DNA of 22,855 nucleotides from DATJUF01 sp035524095 (GTDB taxonomy: Bacteria > Desulfobacterota > Binatia > Binatales > Binataceae), in assembly GCA_035524095.1 (NCBI GenBank), contig DATKPK010000011.1, positions 1 through 22,855 on the forward strand. The letters are read 5' to 3'. Under the pieces are notes generated by a model. That model made no database searches, was not told the origin of the DNA, and saw nothing but the letters and a program-made list of their open reading frames with translations. Shown one piece after another: positions 14,004 to 21,706 of this stretch. The number at the start of each line of letters is the position of its first letter. The stretch's first letter is position 1. The position numbers and the translations under genes are program-made.

Positions 14004-15653
14004 TCAGACGCTTATAGCAGTTAAACGACGCTGATATATCTTATAATCGTACCAGGCTCGCGTGACCACGAAGCAGGAGAAGACTCCGGTCAGCACTCCA
14101 ACGCACAGCGTGACCGCGAAGCCTTTGACCGGGCCGGTGCCGAATTGGAACAAAATAAGCCCGGCCACGAAGGTCGATATGTTCGAGTCGCGAATCGCCG
14201 ACCAGGCTCGCTCGTAGCCAACCTTAACTGACTCGCGCGGAGATTTACCGGCGCGCAATTCCTCGCGCATCCGCTCGTTGACCAGCACGTTGGCATCAAC
14301 AGACATACCAAGCGTCAACACGATTCCCGCGATTCCGGGCAAGGTCAGCGTCGCCTGCAGCGCCGCCATTACGCATACCAGCAGCAGGATATTGAGGGTG
14401 AGGCCGAAATCAGCCAGCAACCCGGCGCCGTTATAGTAGATGGCCATGAAGGCCAGCACCGCGACTGCGCCAACGACAAAGGACAACTCGCCCTGGCGAA
14501 TCGAATCGCGTCCGAGCGAAGGCCCGACCGTGCGCTCCTCGATGATCTCAACCGGAGCCGGCAACGCGCCTGAGCGCAGAACGATCGCCAGTTGATGGGC
14601 CTCATCGATAGTGAAATTGCCGCTGATCTGAACGTCGCCGCCGGGGATCGGCTCCTTGATTACCGGCGCTGAATAGACGGTGTTGTCGAGAACGATCGCC
14701 AAATGATGGCCGACGTTCGCGCTGGTGATCGCGCCGAAGACGTCAGCGCCGCGCCGATCAAGCTGAACCTCAACGTAGGGCGCTTCCAGACGGCCGCCCG
14801 GGCGCACGCGCGCATCAGTTACGACGTCACCAGTCAGCAGTACTGGACTTTCCACCAGATACGGCGGCGGACCGCCTTCCTGCGGCGGGCCGTAGAGGAT
14901 TTCGTCGCCCTCCGGCGGCCCGTTTTTGAGCGCGTCGGAGACGCTGTGGTTGTCGTCGAGCAGCTTGAACTCGAGCACCGCCGTTTTGCCGATTAGCTCT
15001 TTGGCCTGCTCCGGATCCTGGATTCCCGGCAACTGCACCAGGATATCGTTGTCGCCTTCACGCATCACTGTGGTTTCGCGCACGCCGAGCTGGTCGATTC
15101 GATTGCGGATTGTCTCCAGCGCCTGATCCATCGCGTTGCTGCGAACTTCCAAGGCTTCGTGCGGCGTGTAAGTGGCCTTGAAGACCGCGCCGGCGACATT
15201 CGGTACTGAATTCAGACTCAGCTCGGGGAAACTCTTTTGCACCAGATCGACGAAAGCGTCGCGCTGGCTGGGATCCTTCAGCGTGATTTGCAACGAGCCG
15301 TCATTCGCCATTGAGGTGACCACGGGCGACAGTTTGTTCTTGGCCAGTTCGCGATTGAGATCTTCGCCTTGACGCCTCAACGCAGTTGCGATCGCGTCGT
15401 CGAGCTTCACTTCGAGCAGCAGATGGGTTCCGCCCTGCAGATCCAGCCCGAGCTGGATTTTGGGAAGGCTCTGGAGAACATCGGGTAGCGGCAGATTAAA
15501 GCTAGGCAACAGCAGGATGACGCTGGCGACGGCAATCGCACCGGCCAAGACCAGCCGAATCAAGCCGCTGCCACCTGTCAAATGGAGATAGACGAAGGCA
15601 ACTGCAAGGCTCAGCAAGACGACAATCGAGATTGGATTCTGCGCAGCTTCCAC
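14004..15653 (-). CDS. secD: protein translocase subunit SecD
   Basis: SecD, with SecF, uses the proton-motive force to complete export through SecYEG. The product is 549 residues from GTG 15653, with GGAAAG upstream. Two hydrophobic N-terminal stretches lie at about 8-27 and 30-50. LGLDLQGGTHLLLEV (68-82) is the hallmark D1 motif. The periplasmic P1 domain includes TIRNRIDQLGVRE (about 180-192) and the tail of the head domain with LDNTVYSAPVI (about 328-338). The membrane half has the conserved GMSVDANVLVNERMREE segment (about 464-480) and the final helices. Length is normal. It follows yajC by 32 bases, completing queA-tgt-yajC-secD. secF, normally the next gene, is not there; 137 bases downstream a helix-turn-helix gene begins. 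A small hairpin (13934-13946) lies in that gap but lacks a T-run. Confidence 0.95.
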   Translation of the reverse strand: MEAAQNPISIVVLLSLAVAFVYLHLTGGSGLIRLVLAGAIAVASVILLLPSFNLPLPDVLQSLPKIQLGLDLQGGTHLLLEVKLDDAIATALRRQGEDLNRELAKNKLSPVVTSMANDGSLQITLKDPSQRDAFVDLVQKSFPELSLNSVPNVAGAVFKATYTPHEALEVRSNAMDQALETIRNRIDQLGVRETTVMREGDNDILVQLPGIQDPEQAKELIGKTAVLEFKLLDDNHSVSDALKNGPPEGDEILYGPPQEGGPPPYLVESPVLLTGDVVTDARVRPGGRLEAPYVEVQLDRRGADVFGAITSANVGHHLAIVLDNTVYSAPVIKEPIPGGDVQISGNFTIDEAHQLAIVLRSGALPAPVEIIEERTVGPSLGRDSIRQGELSFVVGAVAVLAFMAIYYNGAGLLADFGLTLNILLLVCVMAALQATLTLPGIAGIVLTLGMSVDANVLVNERMREELRAGKSPRESVKVGYERAWSAIRDSNISTFVAGLILFQFGTGPVKGFAVTLCVGVLTGVFSCFVVTRAWYDYKIYQRRLTAISV

Positions 15654-15685
15654 GAGACTTTCCGTTGGCGATCGGGCCTGCGCCC

Positions 15686-16039
15686 TTATTCGCTCTTTTC
15701 CTTTTTAGTGGCGGTTTTGCCGTAACTCGAAATCGCCGTTACCTGACTCCGCTCGACGCGCACTCTCACGCCCGGCGCGATTTCCATCGTGACGACGTTG
15801 TCGCTGAGCTCGGCGATCCGCCCGATTAGCCCACCAGTCGTAACGATCTCGTCGTTGCGCTTAAGACCCTTGAGCATCGTCTGATGCTCGCTGGCCTTTT
15901 TGGTTTGCGGCCGCAGGATCACGAAATAAAAGACCGCGACCACCATCGCGAGAGGCACCAGCGGATTGGCGATCAATGTATCGAAGAGCGATTGTGGAGC
16001 GGCTGGGCCTGCGGCCCACGCGATTCCTTCAAACCACAT
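15686..16039 (-). CDS. yajC: preprotein translocase accessory subunit YajC
   Basis: A 117-residue single-span inner-membrane protein that associates with SecDF. ATG 16039 lies inside the last codons of tgt, overlapping by 11 bases, which implies translational coupling. The transmembrane helix is NPLVPLAMVVAVFYFVILRPQ (about 25-45), ending in the invariant RPQxKK motif (RPQTKK). The cytoplasmic domain has the conserved HQTMLKGLKRNDEIVTTGGL (about 52-71), the GxIG motif GLIGRI (70-75), and a lysine-rich tail (TKKEKSE). It is placed between tgt and secD exactly as in many bacteria. Confidence 0.95.
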   Translation of the reverse strand: MWFEGIAWAAGPAAPQSLFDTLIANPLVPLAMVVAVFYFVILRPQTKKASEHQTMLKGLKRNDEIVTTGGLIGRIAELSDNVVTMEIAPGVRVRVERSQVTAISSYGKTATKKEKSE

Positions 16040-17174
16040 CTATATCGGTTCCGTTATTGGCAGCATCACCACCCATCGCATTAATCAAGTAGGCGGCGTA
16101 GGCCCTGTAATTGCCGGATACGATTGCAGCTTGCGCCTCGCGCATCAAGCGGGCGTAGAAGTAGAGATTATGTTCAGTCAGCGCGCGCGCTGCGAGAATC
16201 TCACCAGACATATAAAGATGGCGCAGATAGGCGCGCGAAACCCTAGTGCAGGGACGGCAATCGCAACGCGGATCGAGCGGCCGTTCGTCGCGGGTAAATT
16301 CCGACCGTTTGATCGACAACTTGCCCTCGCTGGTGAAAGCTGAGCCGTTGCGGGCGTTACGAGTCGGCAGGACGCAATCGAACATATCGAAGCCCATCGC
16401 AATCCCTGCCAACAAATCTTGTGGCGTCCCGACGCCCATCAGGTAACGCGGCATCGCTGGCGGCAACAATGCGACCGTCAATGCCGCGATCTCGCGCATC
16501 GCTGGACGGGGCTCGCCGACGGAAAGTCCGCCGACCGCATAGCCGTCGAAGGGCAGCGCGATGATTTGGGCGGCGCTCATCCGGCGCAAATCTGGATAGA
16601 TACTGCCCTGAACGATCCCGAACAGCGCCTGCGTCGCACTGTGGCGGCTCTTGACGCAGCGCTCGGCCCAGCGTGCTGTCATTTCGAGTGACGACTGCGC
16701 CCGCTGACGGTCGGCCGGATAGGGCGTGCACTCATCGAGGGCCATCATGATATCAGCGCCGAGACGCTCTTGGAGTACAACCGTGTTCTCCGGCGTGAAG
16801 AGGATCGGCGCGCCGTCCAGATGCGACCGGAAGCGAATCCCCTCTTCCGTAATCGAATTAATCGCAGCAAGGCTCATCGCCTGATAGCCGCCGGAATCGG
16901 TAAGGATCGCACCGTCGTAACCCATGAATCGCGCGATCCCGCCCATCTGATTGATCAGCTCGGGCCCGGGCCGAACGGCCAGATGGTAGGCGTTGGCGAG
17001 CACCATCCGATAGCCCATGCCCCGCAATTCGTCTGGCGCCATCGCCTTGACCGCCGCACGCGTCCCCACTGGCATAAAACACGGCGTCGTGATCGAGCCA
17101 TGATGGGTCGCGAGGCGGCCCATCCGGGCGTCGCCTTCGGTAGCCTCGACGACAAAGCTAATCGGCGTGTCCAT
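16029..17174 (-). CDS. tgt: tRNA-guanine transglycosylase (queuine tRNA-ribosyltransferase)
   Basis: Tgt replaces guanine 34 of GUN-anticodon tRNAs with preQ1, a step in queuosine synthesis. The product has 381 residues and ATG 17174 shares one base with the queA stop (TAATG). The active-site loop TDSGGYQAMSL (92-102) carries general acid/base Asp93; in most Tgts it reads TDSGGFQVFSL. The nucleophile is Asp266 in FDMFDCVLPTRNARNG (262-277). VQGSIYPDLR (188-197) is the tRNA/base-binding region, and AVGGLSVGE (213-221) is also conserved. The structural zinc site is Cys304, Cys306, Cys309 and His335. Middle gene of queA-tgt-yajC-secD. Identity is secure; the loop substitutions are unusual but both residues involved are hydrophobic or aromatic. 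Confidence 0.96.
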   Translation of the reverse strand: MDTPISFVVEATEGDARMGRLATHHGSITTPCFMPVGTRAAVKAMAPDELRGMGYRMVLANAYHLAVRPGPELINQMGGIARFMGYDGAILTDSGGYQAMSLAAINSITEEGIRFRSHLDGAPILFTPENTVVLQERLGADIMMALDECTPYPADRQRAQSSLEMTARWAERCVKSRHSATQALFGIVQGSIYPDLRRMSAAQIIALPFDGYAVGGLSVGEPRPAMREIAALTVALLPPAMPRYLMGVGTPQDLLAGIAMGFDMFDCVLPTRNARNGSAFTSEGKLSIKRSEFTRDERPLDPRCDCRPCTRVSRAYLRHLYMSGEILAARALTEHNLYFYARLMREAQAAIVSGNYRAYAAYLINAMGGDAANNGTDIDVV

Positions 17175-18232
17175 TAAAGGATCAGCATTGAATCGCCGTA
17201 ACTGAGAAAGCGGTAGCGGTGGCGAACCGCGTCTCGGTACGCCGCCAGAATCTGATCGCGTCCGGCCAAGGCCATCACGAGTGCCAACACGGTCGTGCGT
17301 GGCATATGGAAGTTGGTCACCATCGACTCCACCAGCTTGAAGCGAAAGCCAGGGAAAATGAAGAGGCCCGTCGCACCCTCGACATCCCCAGTAATCGCGT
17401 AAGATTCCAGCGCCCGGGCACTACTGGTGCCCACCGCAATAATCCGTCCGCCGAGCCGCCGGGCGGAATCGATCGCGGTCACCGTCGCGGGCGGGATCGT
17501 ATACCATTCGGCTTCCATCGAATGACCCTCCACGGCGTCGGACCGAACCGGGACAAACGTACCCGGACCGATATGCAGCGTCAGGAAGGCATGGCGTACA
17601 CCGTTCGCCTCGAGTTCACTAATCAGTTCTGGTGTGAAGTGAAGTCCGGCTGTCGGAGCAGCGACGGCCCCCGAGGGTTCGGCATAAACGGTCTGGTAAT
17701 GATCGAGGTCGCCAGCCGCTACCGGCCGCCTGATATAATGGGGTAATGCGGGCGCGCCGTGCGCTTCCAATAAAGCTTCGATTGGCCCATCGCTGCTGAC
17801 CACCAACGGACGTCCCGGCTTGAAAAATCCGACGACGCTCAGCGTATGACCGTCGTCGAGCTTAAGCCGCGTGCCCTCGCGGAGTCCGCGATGGGTCCGC
17901 GCCAGCGTAATCCATGCCCCGGGGGGATTCTCAGCCGGCCGTACGAACAACAATTCGACGGCGCCGCCCGATTCCTTGCGCGTCAGGAGCCGCGCCGGAA
18001 ATACGCGCGTGTTGTTGAGCACAAGGAGGTCGCCCTCGCGCAAGTAGCGGCCGATCTTGTAAAAGCGCGAATGCTCGATCGTGCCCTGCCGCCGCTCGAG
18101 CACGAGCAACCGCGCCTCGTCGCGCCGCTCGAGCGGTTCCTGCGCAATCAGCTCTATGGGGAGATCATAGTCGAGTTCGCTAAGCCGCATTTTCGTGAGG
18201 GTATCCGGTAAAATATCATCCGGTTGCGCCAT
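17174..18232 (-). CDS. queA: S-adenosylmethionine:tRNA ribosyltransferase-isomerase QueA
   Basis: QueA transfers and isomerises the ribosyl group of SAM onto preQ1-tRNA to make epoxyqueuosine, the step after Tgt. 352 residues from ATG 18232. Most family members begin at the equivalent of MRLSELDYDLPIELIAQ, here residue 15 (ATG 18190), so the first 14 residues may be a non-translated or lineage-specific extension; neither start has a clear Shine-Dalgarno. Conserved segments: LIAQEPLERRDEARLLVL (28-45), LLVLNNTRVFPARL (69-82), GAVELLFV (89-96), AAPTAGLHFTPELI (191-204), LTLHIGPGTFVPVR (217-230), and FRFKLVESMVTNFHMPRTT (297-315). First gene of the queA-tgt-yajC-secD operon; divergent from the DUF4331 gene. 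Confidence 0.94.
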   Translation of the reverse strand: MAQPDDILPDTLTKMRLSELDYDLPIELIAQEPLERRDEARLLVLERRQGTIEHSRFYKIGRYLREGDLLVLNNTRVFPARLLTRKESGGAVELLFVRPAENPPGAWITLARTHRGLREGTRLKLDDGHTLSVVGFFKPGRPLVVSSDGPIEALLEAHGAPALPHYIRRPVAAGDLDHYQTVYAEPSGAVAAPTAGLHFTPELISELEANGVRHAFLTLHIGPGTFVPVRSDAVEGHSMEAEWYTIPPATVTAIDSARRLGGRIIAVGTSSARALESYAITGDVEGATGLFIFPGFRFKLVESMVTNFHMPRTTVLALVMALAGRDQILAAYRDAVRHRYRFLSYGDSMLIL

Positions 18233-18266
18233 AGGTTAAGGGGGCGAGCCACATGACACCATGCGA

Positions 18267-18294
18267 CCAGTTTAAGGGAAACTTAAAAGACTGG
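18267..18294. promoter_or_regulatory. AT-rich dyad in the queA/DUF4331 divergent region
   Basis: TTTAAG (18271-18276) and CTTAAA (18282-18287) are inverted around GGAAA, flanked by CCAG (18267-18270) and CTGG (18291-18294), which also pair with a three-base bulge. It lies 35 bases upstream of the queA start and could be an operator or a leader hairpin. No regulator can be named. Confidence 0.35.
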
Positions 18295-18387
18295 AGTTAG
18301 CCTGCGCTTGCGTCGAAGGGATTTCAGGTTCAGAAATAAACAATCAGATAGGCAATATTACATCCTCAGAGTCAAAAAGGGGCAAAA

Positions 18388-19401
18388 ATGTCCAATCATT
18401 TTACTGGACTCAGTCTCGGACCTCCGCTCGGCGATCAACGACTCGACCTTTGCGATCTCTATGCCTTCCAGGCGCCGGCGGACCCGTCAAGGACCGTAAT
18501 CATCCTGAATGCAAATCCGAATGTCGACGCGCTCCACCCCGACGCCATCTACCGCGTCAACATCGACACCGACGGTGATTTCCTGACGGACGTCGCGTTC
18601 AGTTATGTCTTCTCACCGCCGGTAAACGGCAAGCAGACCGTAAGCGTCTTTCTGGCGAAGGGCGCTGAAACCCATTCTCCTGAAGCAGTTGGGACCAAGA
18701 TCATCGGCGATGCCGAGGTGTCGTTCGGGCCTACACCCAACATCGTAAAATCGGGGCGTTACACTTTTTTCGCCGGGGCCCGCAGCGACGCCTTCTTCTT
18801 CGATTACGATGGCATCAAGGGCCTGTTCGATACCCGCGGGAAGCGCAACTTTACCGAGCCTCATCTAGGCAATAAGTCGCCTTGGACCGGTGTGGATTCA
18901 AACACCGAAGCGAACATCATGTCGACTGGGATAGAACTGCCAACCAGCGAACTCGGTGGCAGTCCTGCAATCCGTATCTGGGGACGATGCAGTGTGCGGG
19001 AGAATGGCAAGCTCATCCACGCCGATCGCGCCGGCCATCCTTCCACCAGCAGCTTTTTCAACACCGACGATACGAAACTCGAGTATAACGCGAGCGAGCC
19101 GGTCAATGATCGTGCGCGCTGGCTCGATCAATTCGTGCACCTGCTGGGACACACCGGTAACTACACGCGCGACGAAGCGATCGCCACGATTGACTCAGAG
19201 GGTTTGCTTCCCGATGTTCTGACGTTTGATCCATCGAAACCGGCGAAGTATCCGAATGGGCGCGTCTTCACCGATGACGTGATCAATTACCGGATCGCCT
19301 GCCTGACTAAAGGAGCCTGCCCGCCGACCGGCCTCAAACCGCATACCGACACTCTGAAGGAGTTCCCGTACCTCGGCACGCCGCACCCAAAGAAGAATTA
19401 A
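18388..19401 (+). CDS. DUF4331-family protein
   Basis: A 337-residue protein starting at ATG 18388 with AGGGG five bases upstream. The N-terminal signature DLCDLYAFQAPADPSRTV (residues 20-37) and ILNANP (39-44) are typical of DUF4331, as are YRVNIDTDGDFLTDVAFSY (55-73) and FFAGARSDAFFFDYD (about 127-141). The family is a beta-propeller-like or beta-rich fold often predicted to be secreted, yet no signal peptide is visible here, so this copy looks cytoplasmic unless exported otherwise. The C-terminus holds GRVFTDDVINYRIACLTKGAC, another family motif. It is transcribed alone and ends 12 bases from the convergent quinone oxidoreductase gene. No function is established for the family. Confidence 0.88.
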   Translation: MSNHFTGLSLGPPLGDQRLDLCDLYAFQAPADPSRTVIILNANPNVDALHPDAIYRVNIDTDGDFLTDVAFSYVFSPPVNGKQTVSVFLAKGAETHSPEAVGTKIIGDAEVSFGPTPNIVKSGRYTFFAGARSDAFFFDYDGIKGLFDTRGKRNFTEPHLGNKSPWTGVDSNTEANIMSTGIELPTSELGGSPAIRIWGRCSVRENGKLIHADRAGHPSTSSFFNTDDTKLEYNASEPVNDRARWLDQFVHLLGHTGNYTRDEAIATIDSEGLLPDVLTFDPSKPAKYPNGRVFTDDVINYRIACLTKGACPPTGLKPHTDTLKEFPYLGTPHPKKN

Positions 19402-19413
19402 GAGCGTAAGCGA

Positions 19414-20394
19414 TCAGCTAACGCGGAGGACGATTTTGCCGAAGTGCTCACTCGCCTGCATCAGCCGGTGAGCCTCGGCAGATTCTTCCAGCGGCAATAC
19501 CTTGTAGATCGGAGGACGCAGCCGTCCGGCTTCGAGCGCGGGACCGAAGCGTTCAAGGAAAGCCGCCACAATCTGCGCCTTCTCCGCCACCGGCCGCGTC
19601 CGCAAGGTCGATCCATAAATCCGCAGATGACGCCGCAGGATCGTAGTCAAATCGAGCTCGGTCTTCGCGCCCTTCATCATGCCGATCAGTACGAGCGCGC
19701 CGCCATGCGCGAGCGCTTCAAGATTTGCCGAAAGATAGGCCGCACCGATGGAGTCGAGGACCACATCAACGCCGCGATTGTTAGTCGCCGCCTTGACCTG
19801 CGGTGCGAAAGGCCCAGCTTTATAGTTGATCGCGACGTCGGCGCCAAACTTCAGGCATTGCTCGCATTTCGCATCGGAGCCAGCCGTCACGATTGAGCGA
19901 GCGCCCGCCTCGCCCAGCAGTTGAATCGACGCCGTGCCGACGCCACTGCCACCACCATGAATCAGCACCGATTGTCCGGCCTTGACCCCCGCGATCATGA
20001 AGAGGTTGAGAAATGCCGTTAGATAGACTTCAGGAATCGCGGCAGCCTCTTCGTCGCTCAGTGCGTTCGGCACATGCATCGCCGAACCGTATTGGACGAT
20101 CGCTTTCTCCGCATAGCCGCCGCCGGGCAAGAGCGCCATCACGCGATCGCCGACGCGCCATCCTTTGACCTCAGCGCCAACCGCTGCAACGATACCAGCG
20201 CATTCGAGTCCGAGCGTAGCGGGCGCACCGGGCGGCGGCGGATAGTTGCCTTGCCGCTGCACGATATCGGCGCGATTCAGCGCGGCGCATCGTACAGCGA
20301 TCAACAAGTCGGTTGGTCCGGGAACAGGGTCCAGAATTTCGCCAACTCTGAGAACGCTTTCGTCGCCGGGACGATCAATTACAATTGCTTTCAT
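19414..20394 (-). CDS. zinc-free NAD(P)H quinone oxidoreductase (PIG3/QOR type)
   Basis: The frame extends upstream, but ATG 20394 (MKAIVIDRPGDESVLRVGE) gives 326 residues, the usual length for PIG3-type quinone oxidoreductases, with GGAA five bases before. NRADIVQRQGNYPPPPGAP (40-58) is the signature of this subfamily. GLECAG (62-67) replaces the zinc-ligand GHE of alcohol dehydrogenases, so the enzyme is zinc-free. The Rossmann NADPH site is HGGGSGVGTASIQL (146-159). LDSIGAAYLSANLEAL and GSTLRTRP also fit. It probably reduces quinones or alpha,beta-unsaturated carbonyls using NADPH. It is 109 bases downstream of the zinc alcohol dehydrogenase and separated from it by a terminator-like hairpin, so it is likely to be independently transcribed. 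Confidence 0.92.
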   Translation of the reverse strand: MKAIVIDRPGDESVLRVGEILDPVPGPTDLLIAVRCAALNRADIVQRQGNYPPPPGAPATLGLECAGIVAAVGAEVKGWRVGDRVMALLPGGGYAEKAIVQYGSAMHVPNALSDEEAAAIPEVYLTAFLNLFMIAGVKAGQSVLIHGGGSGVGTASIQLLGEAGARSIVTAGSDAKCEQCLKFGADVAINYKAGPFAPQVKAATNNRGVDVVLDSIGAAYLSANLEALAHGGALVLIGMMKGAKTELDLTTILRRHLRIYGSTLRTRPVAEKAQIVAAFLERFGPALEAGRLRPPIYKVLPLEESAEAHRLMQASEHFGKIVLRVS

Positions 20395-20454
20395 TGGATT
20401 CCGCAGTTCGCTTTGAAGCTGATAGTCGAGTTGATACGCGCCTGCAAAATGACA

Positions 20455-20478
20455 AAGGCTCGCGCGGAGGCGAGCCTT
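20455..20478 (-). terminator. terminator of the zinc alcohol dehydrogenase gene
   Basis: AAGGCTCGC (20455-20463) and GCGAGCCTT (20470-20478) form a perfect nine-base-pair stem with a six-base loop, 25 bases after the alcohol dehydrogenase stop. On the minus strand the stem is followed by TGTCATTTTGC, a weak but T-rich tail. Confidence 0.65.
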
Positions 20479-20503
20479 CATCGTCAGAGTTGCTAAATCA
20501 AGC

Positions 20504-21556
20504 TCAGAACGCGTTGATAATCGACACGCCGACGTTCTGGAAGTTGGTCATCTCCTCCAGCACGCGCGAGGCGCCGCCGAGACTAACGGTCTCAGTAATC
20601 ATCGACTTGGGATCGAGTTTCTTCGCCTGCACCATCTGCAACATCGAGGGATAGCGTGAGGCCGGCATGCCGAGCGTTGCGATCAACGACAGTTCCATCG
20701 TCACCATGCGGTCGATCGGCACCGCGATTTCACCCTGTTCGGCTTGCGACGTGAGCCCGATTTGCAGTGCGCGGCCCTGCTTACGCAGGCTCAGGATCGC
20801 ATTGCGGCAGGTCGCCTTGATACCGAGCGCATCGACGGCAACGTGCGCGCCGCCCTTGGTCAGGTCGAAGATCGCCATTGGCGCATCGGTGTTCTTGCCG
20901 TTGATCACATGCTGCGCACCAACCTTCTTCGCCAGCTCCAACTTCCTATCATCGAGGTCGACTGCGATCACGTTAGCGCCGATCGCCGCCGCGACGTGAA
21001 TCGCTGAAAGGCCGATCCCGCCGCAGCCATGGACGGCGACCCATTCGCCCGGCTTCACCTGCGCACGGTCAACGACTCCGTGGTAGGAAGTCATGAAACG
21101 GCAGCCCAATGACGCGCCTTCAAGGAAGCCAACTTCCTCTGGCATCGGCACTAGATTCTGGTCGGCGTTGGGAATTCCGACGTATGCACCATAGCCACCC
21201 CAGTACGAGAAGCCGGGCAGCATCGGATTTGCGCAGACATGCGAATTGCCGCTCCGGCAATACTCGCAGATACCGTCGCCCTGGCTGAACGGCACCAGCA
21301 CGCGGTCGCCTTTCTTAAAGCTGTGGACGTCTTTGCCAACTTCTTCAATCACGCCGCAGAACTCATGGCCCATCACCAAAGGCATCGGCGGCACCAAACC
21401 GATCCAACCCCAATCACCCGACCATGCATGCCAGTCCGAGCGGCATACCCCTTCGGCCTCGGTCCGCAGGATCACACCGCTAGCGGGACAACTCGGGTCC
21501 GGGACGTCGCGCACCACCAGCGGTTTGCGAACCCCTTCCATTACTGCTGCTTTCAT
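20504..21556 (-). CDS. zinc-dependent alcohol dehydrogenase (MDR superfamily)
   Basis: A 350-residue medium-chain dehydrogenase starting at ATG 21556 after GGAG at nine bases. Catalytic zinc ligands are Cys38 (GVCRSDWH, 36-43), His64 with Glu65 (GHE), and Cys152 (LGCRFM). The structural zinc lobe, normally four Cys, reads GDGICEYCRSGNSHVC (93-108): Cys97, Cys100 and Cys108 are present but the first position is Asp94, which could still bind zinc or mean a weakened site. The nucleotide site is HGCGGIGLSA (176-185), followed by VDLDDRKLELAKK, whose Asp favours NAD over NADP. The likely reaction is oxidation of an alcohol or threonine-like substrate. The sequence GDWGWIGLVPPMPLVMGHE resembles propanol-preferring-type dehydrogenases, but the substrate is open. 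Confidence 0.92.
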   Translation of the reverse strand: MKAAVMEGVRKPLVVRDVPDPSCPASGVILRTEAEGVCRSDWHAWSGDWGWIGLVPPMPLVMGHEFCGVIEEVGKDVHSFKKGDRVLVPFSQGDGICEYCRSGNSHVCANPMLPGFSYWGGYGAYVGIPNADQNLVPMPEEVGFLEGASLGCRFMTSYHGVVDRAQVKPGEWVAVHGCGGIGLSAIHVAAAIGANVIAVDLDDRKLELAKKVGAQHVINGKNTDAPMAIFDLTKGGAHVAVDALGIKATCRNAILSLRKQGRALQIGLTSQAEQGEIAVPIDRMVTMELSLIATLGMPASRYPSMLQMVQAKKLDPKSMITETVSLGGASRVLEEMTNFQNVGVSIINAF

Positions 21557-21706
21557 TGCAAATCTCCTCTAACTGGGTCGGTTGTCCGGTTCCAACGGAG
21601 TCGCTGCACACGGCAAACCCGAGCGGCCGAACTACCGTTTCGTATAGCGCCTTATCGTTCGGGCAGCAACGCCCGCAATCGGGCGAAGGCCCTGAATCGG
21701 CAGCAA

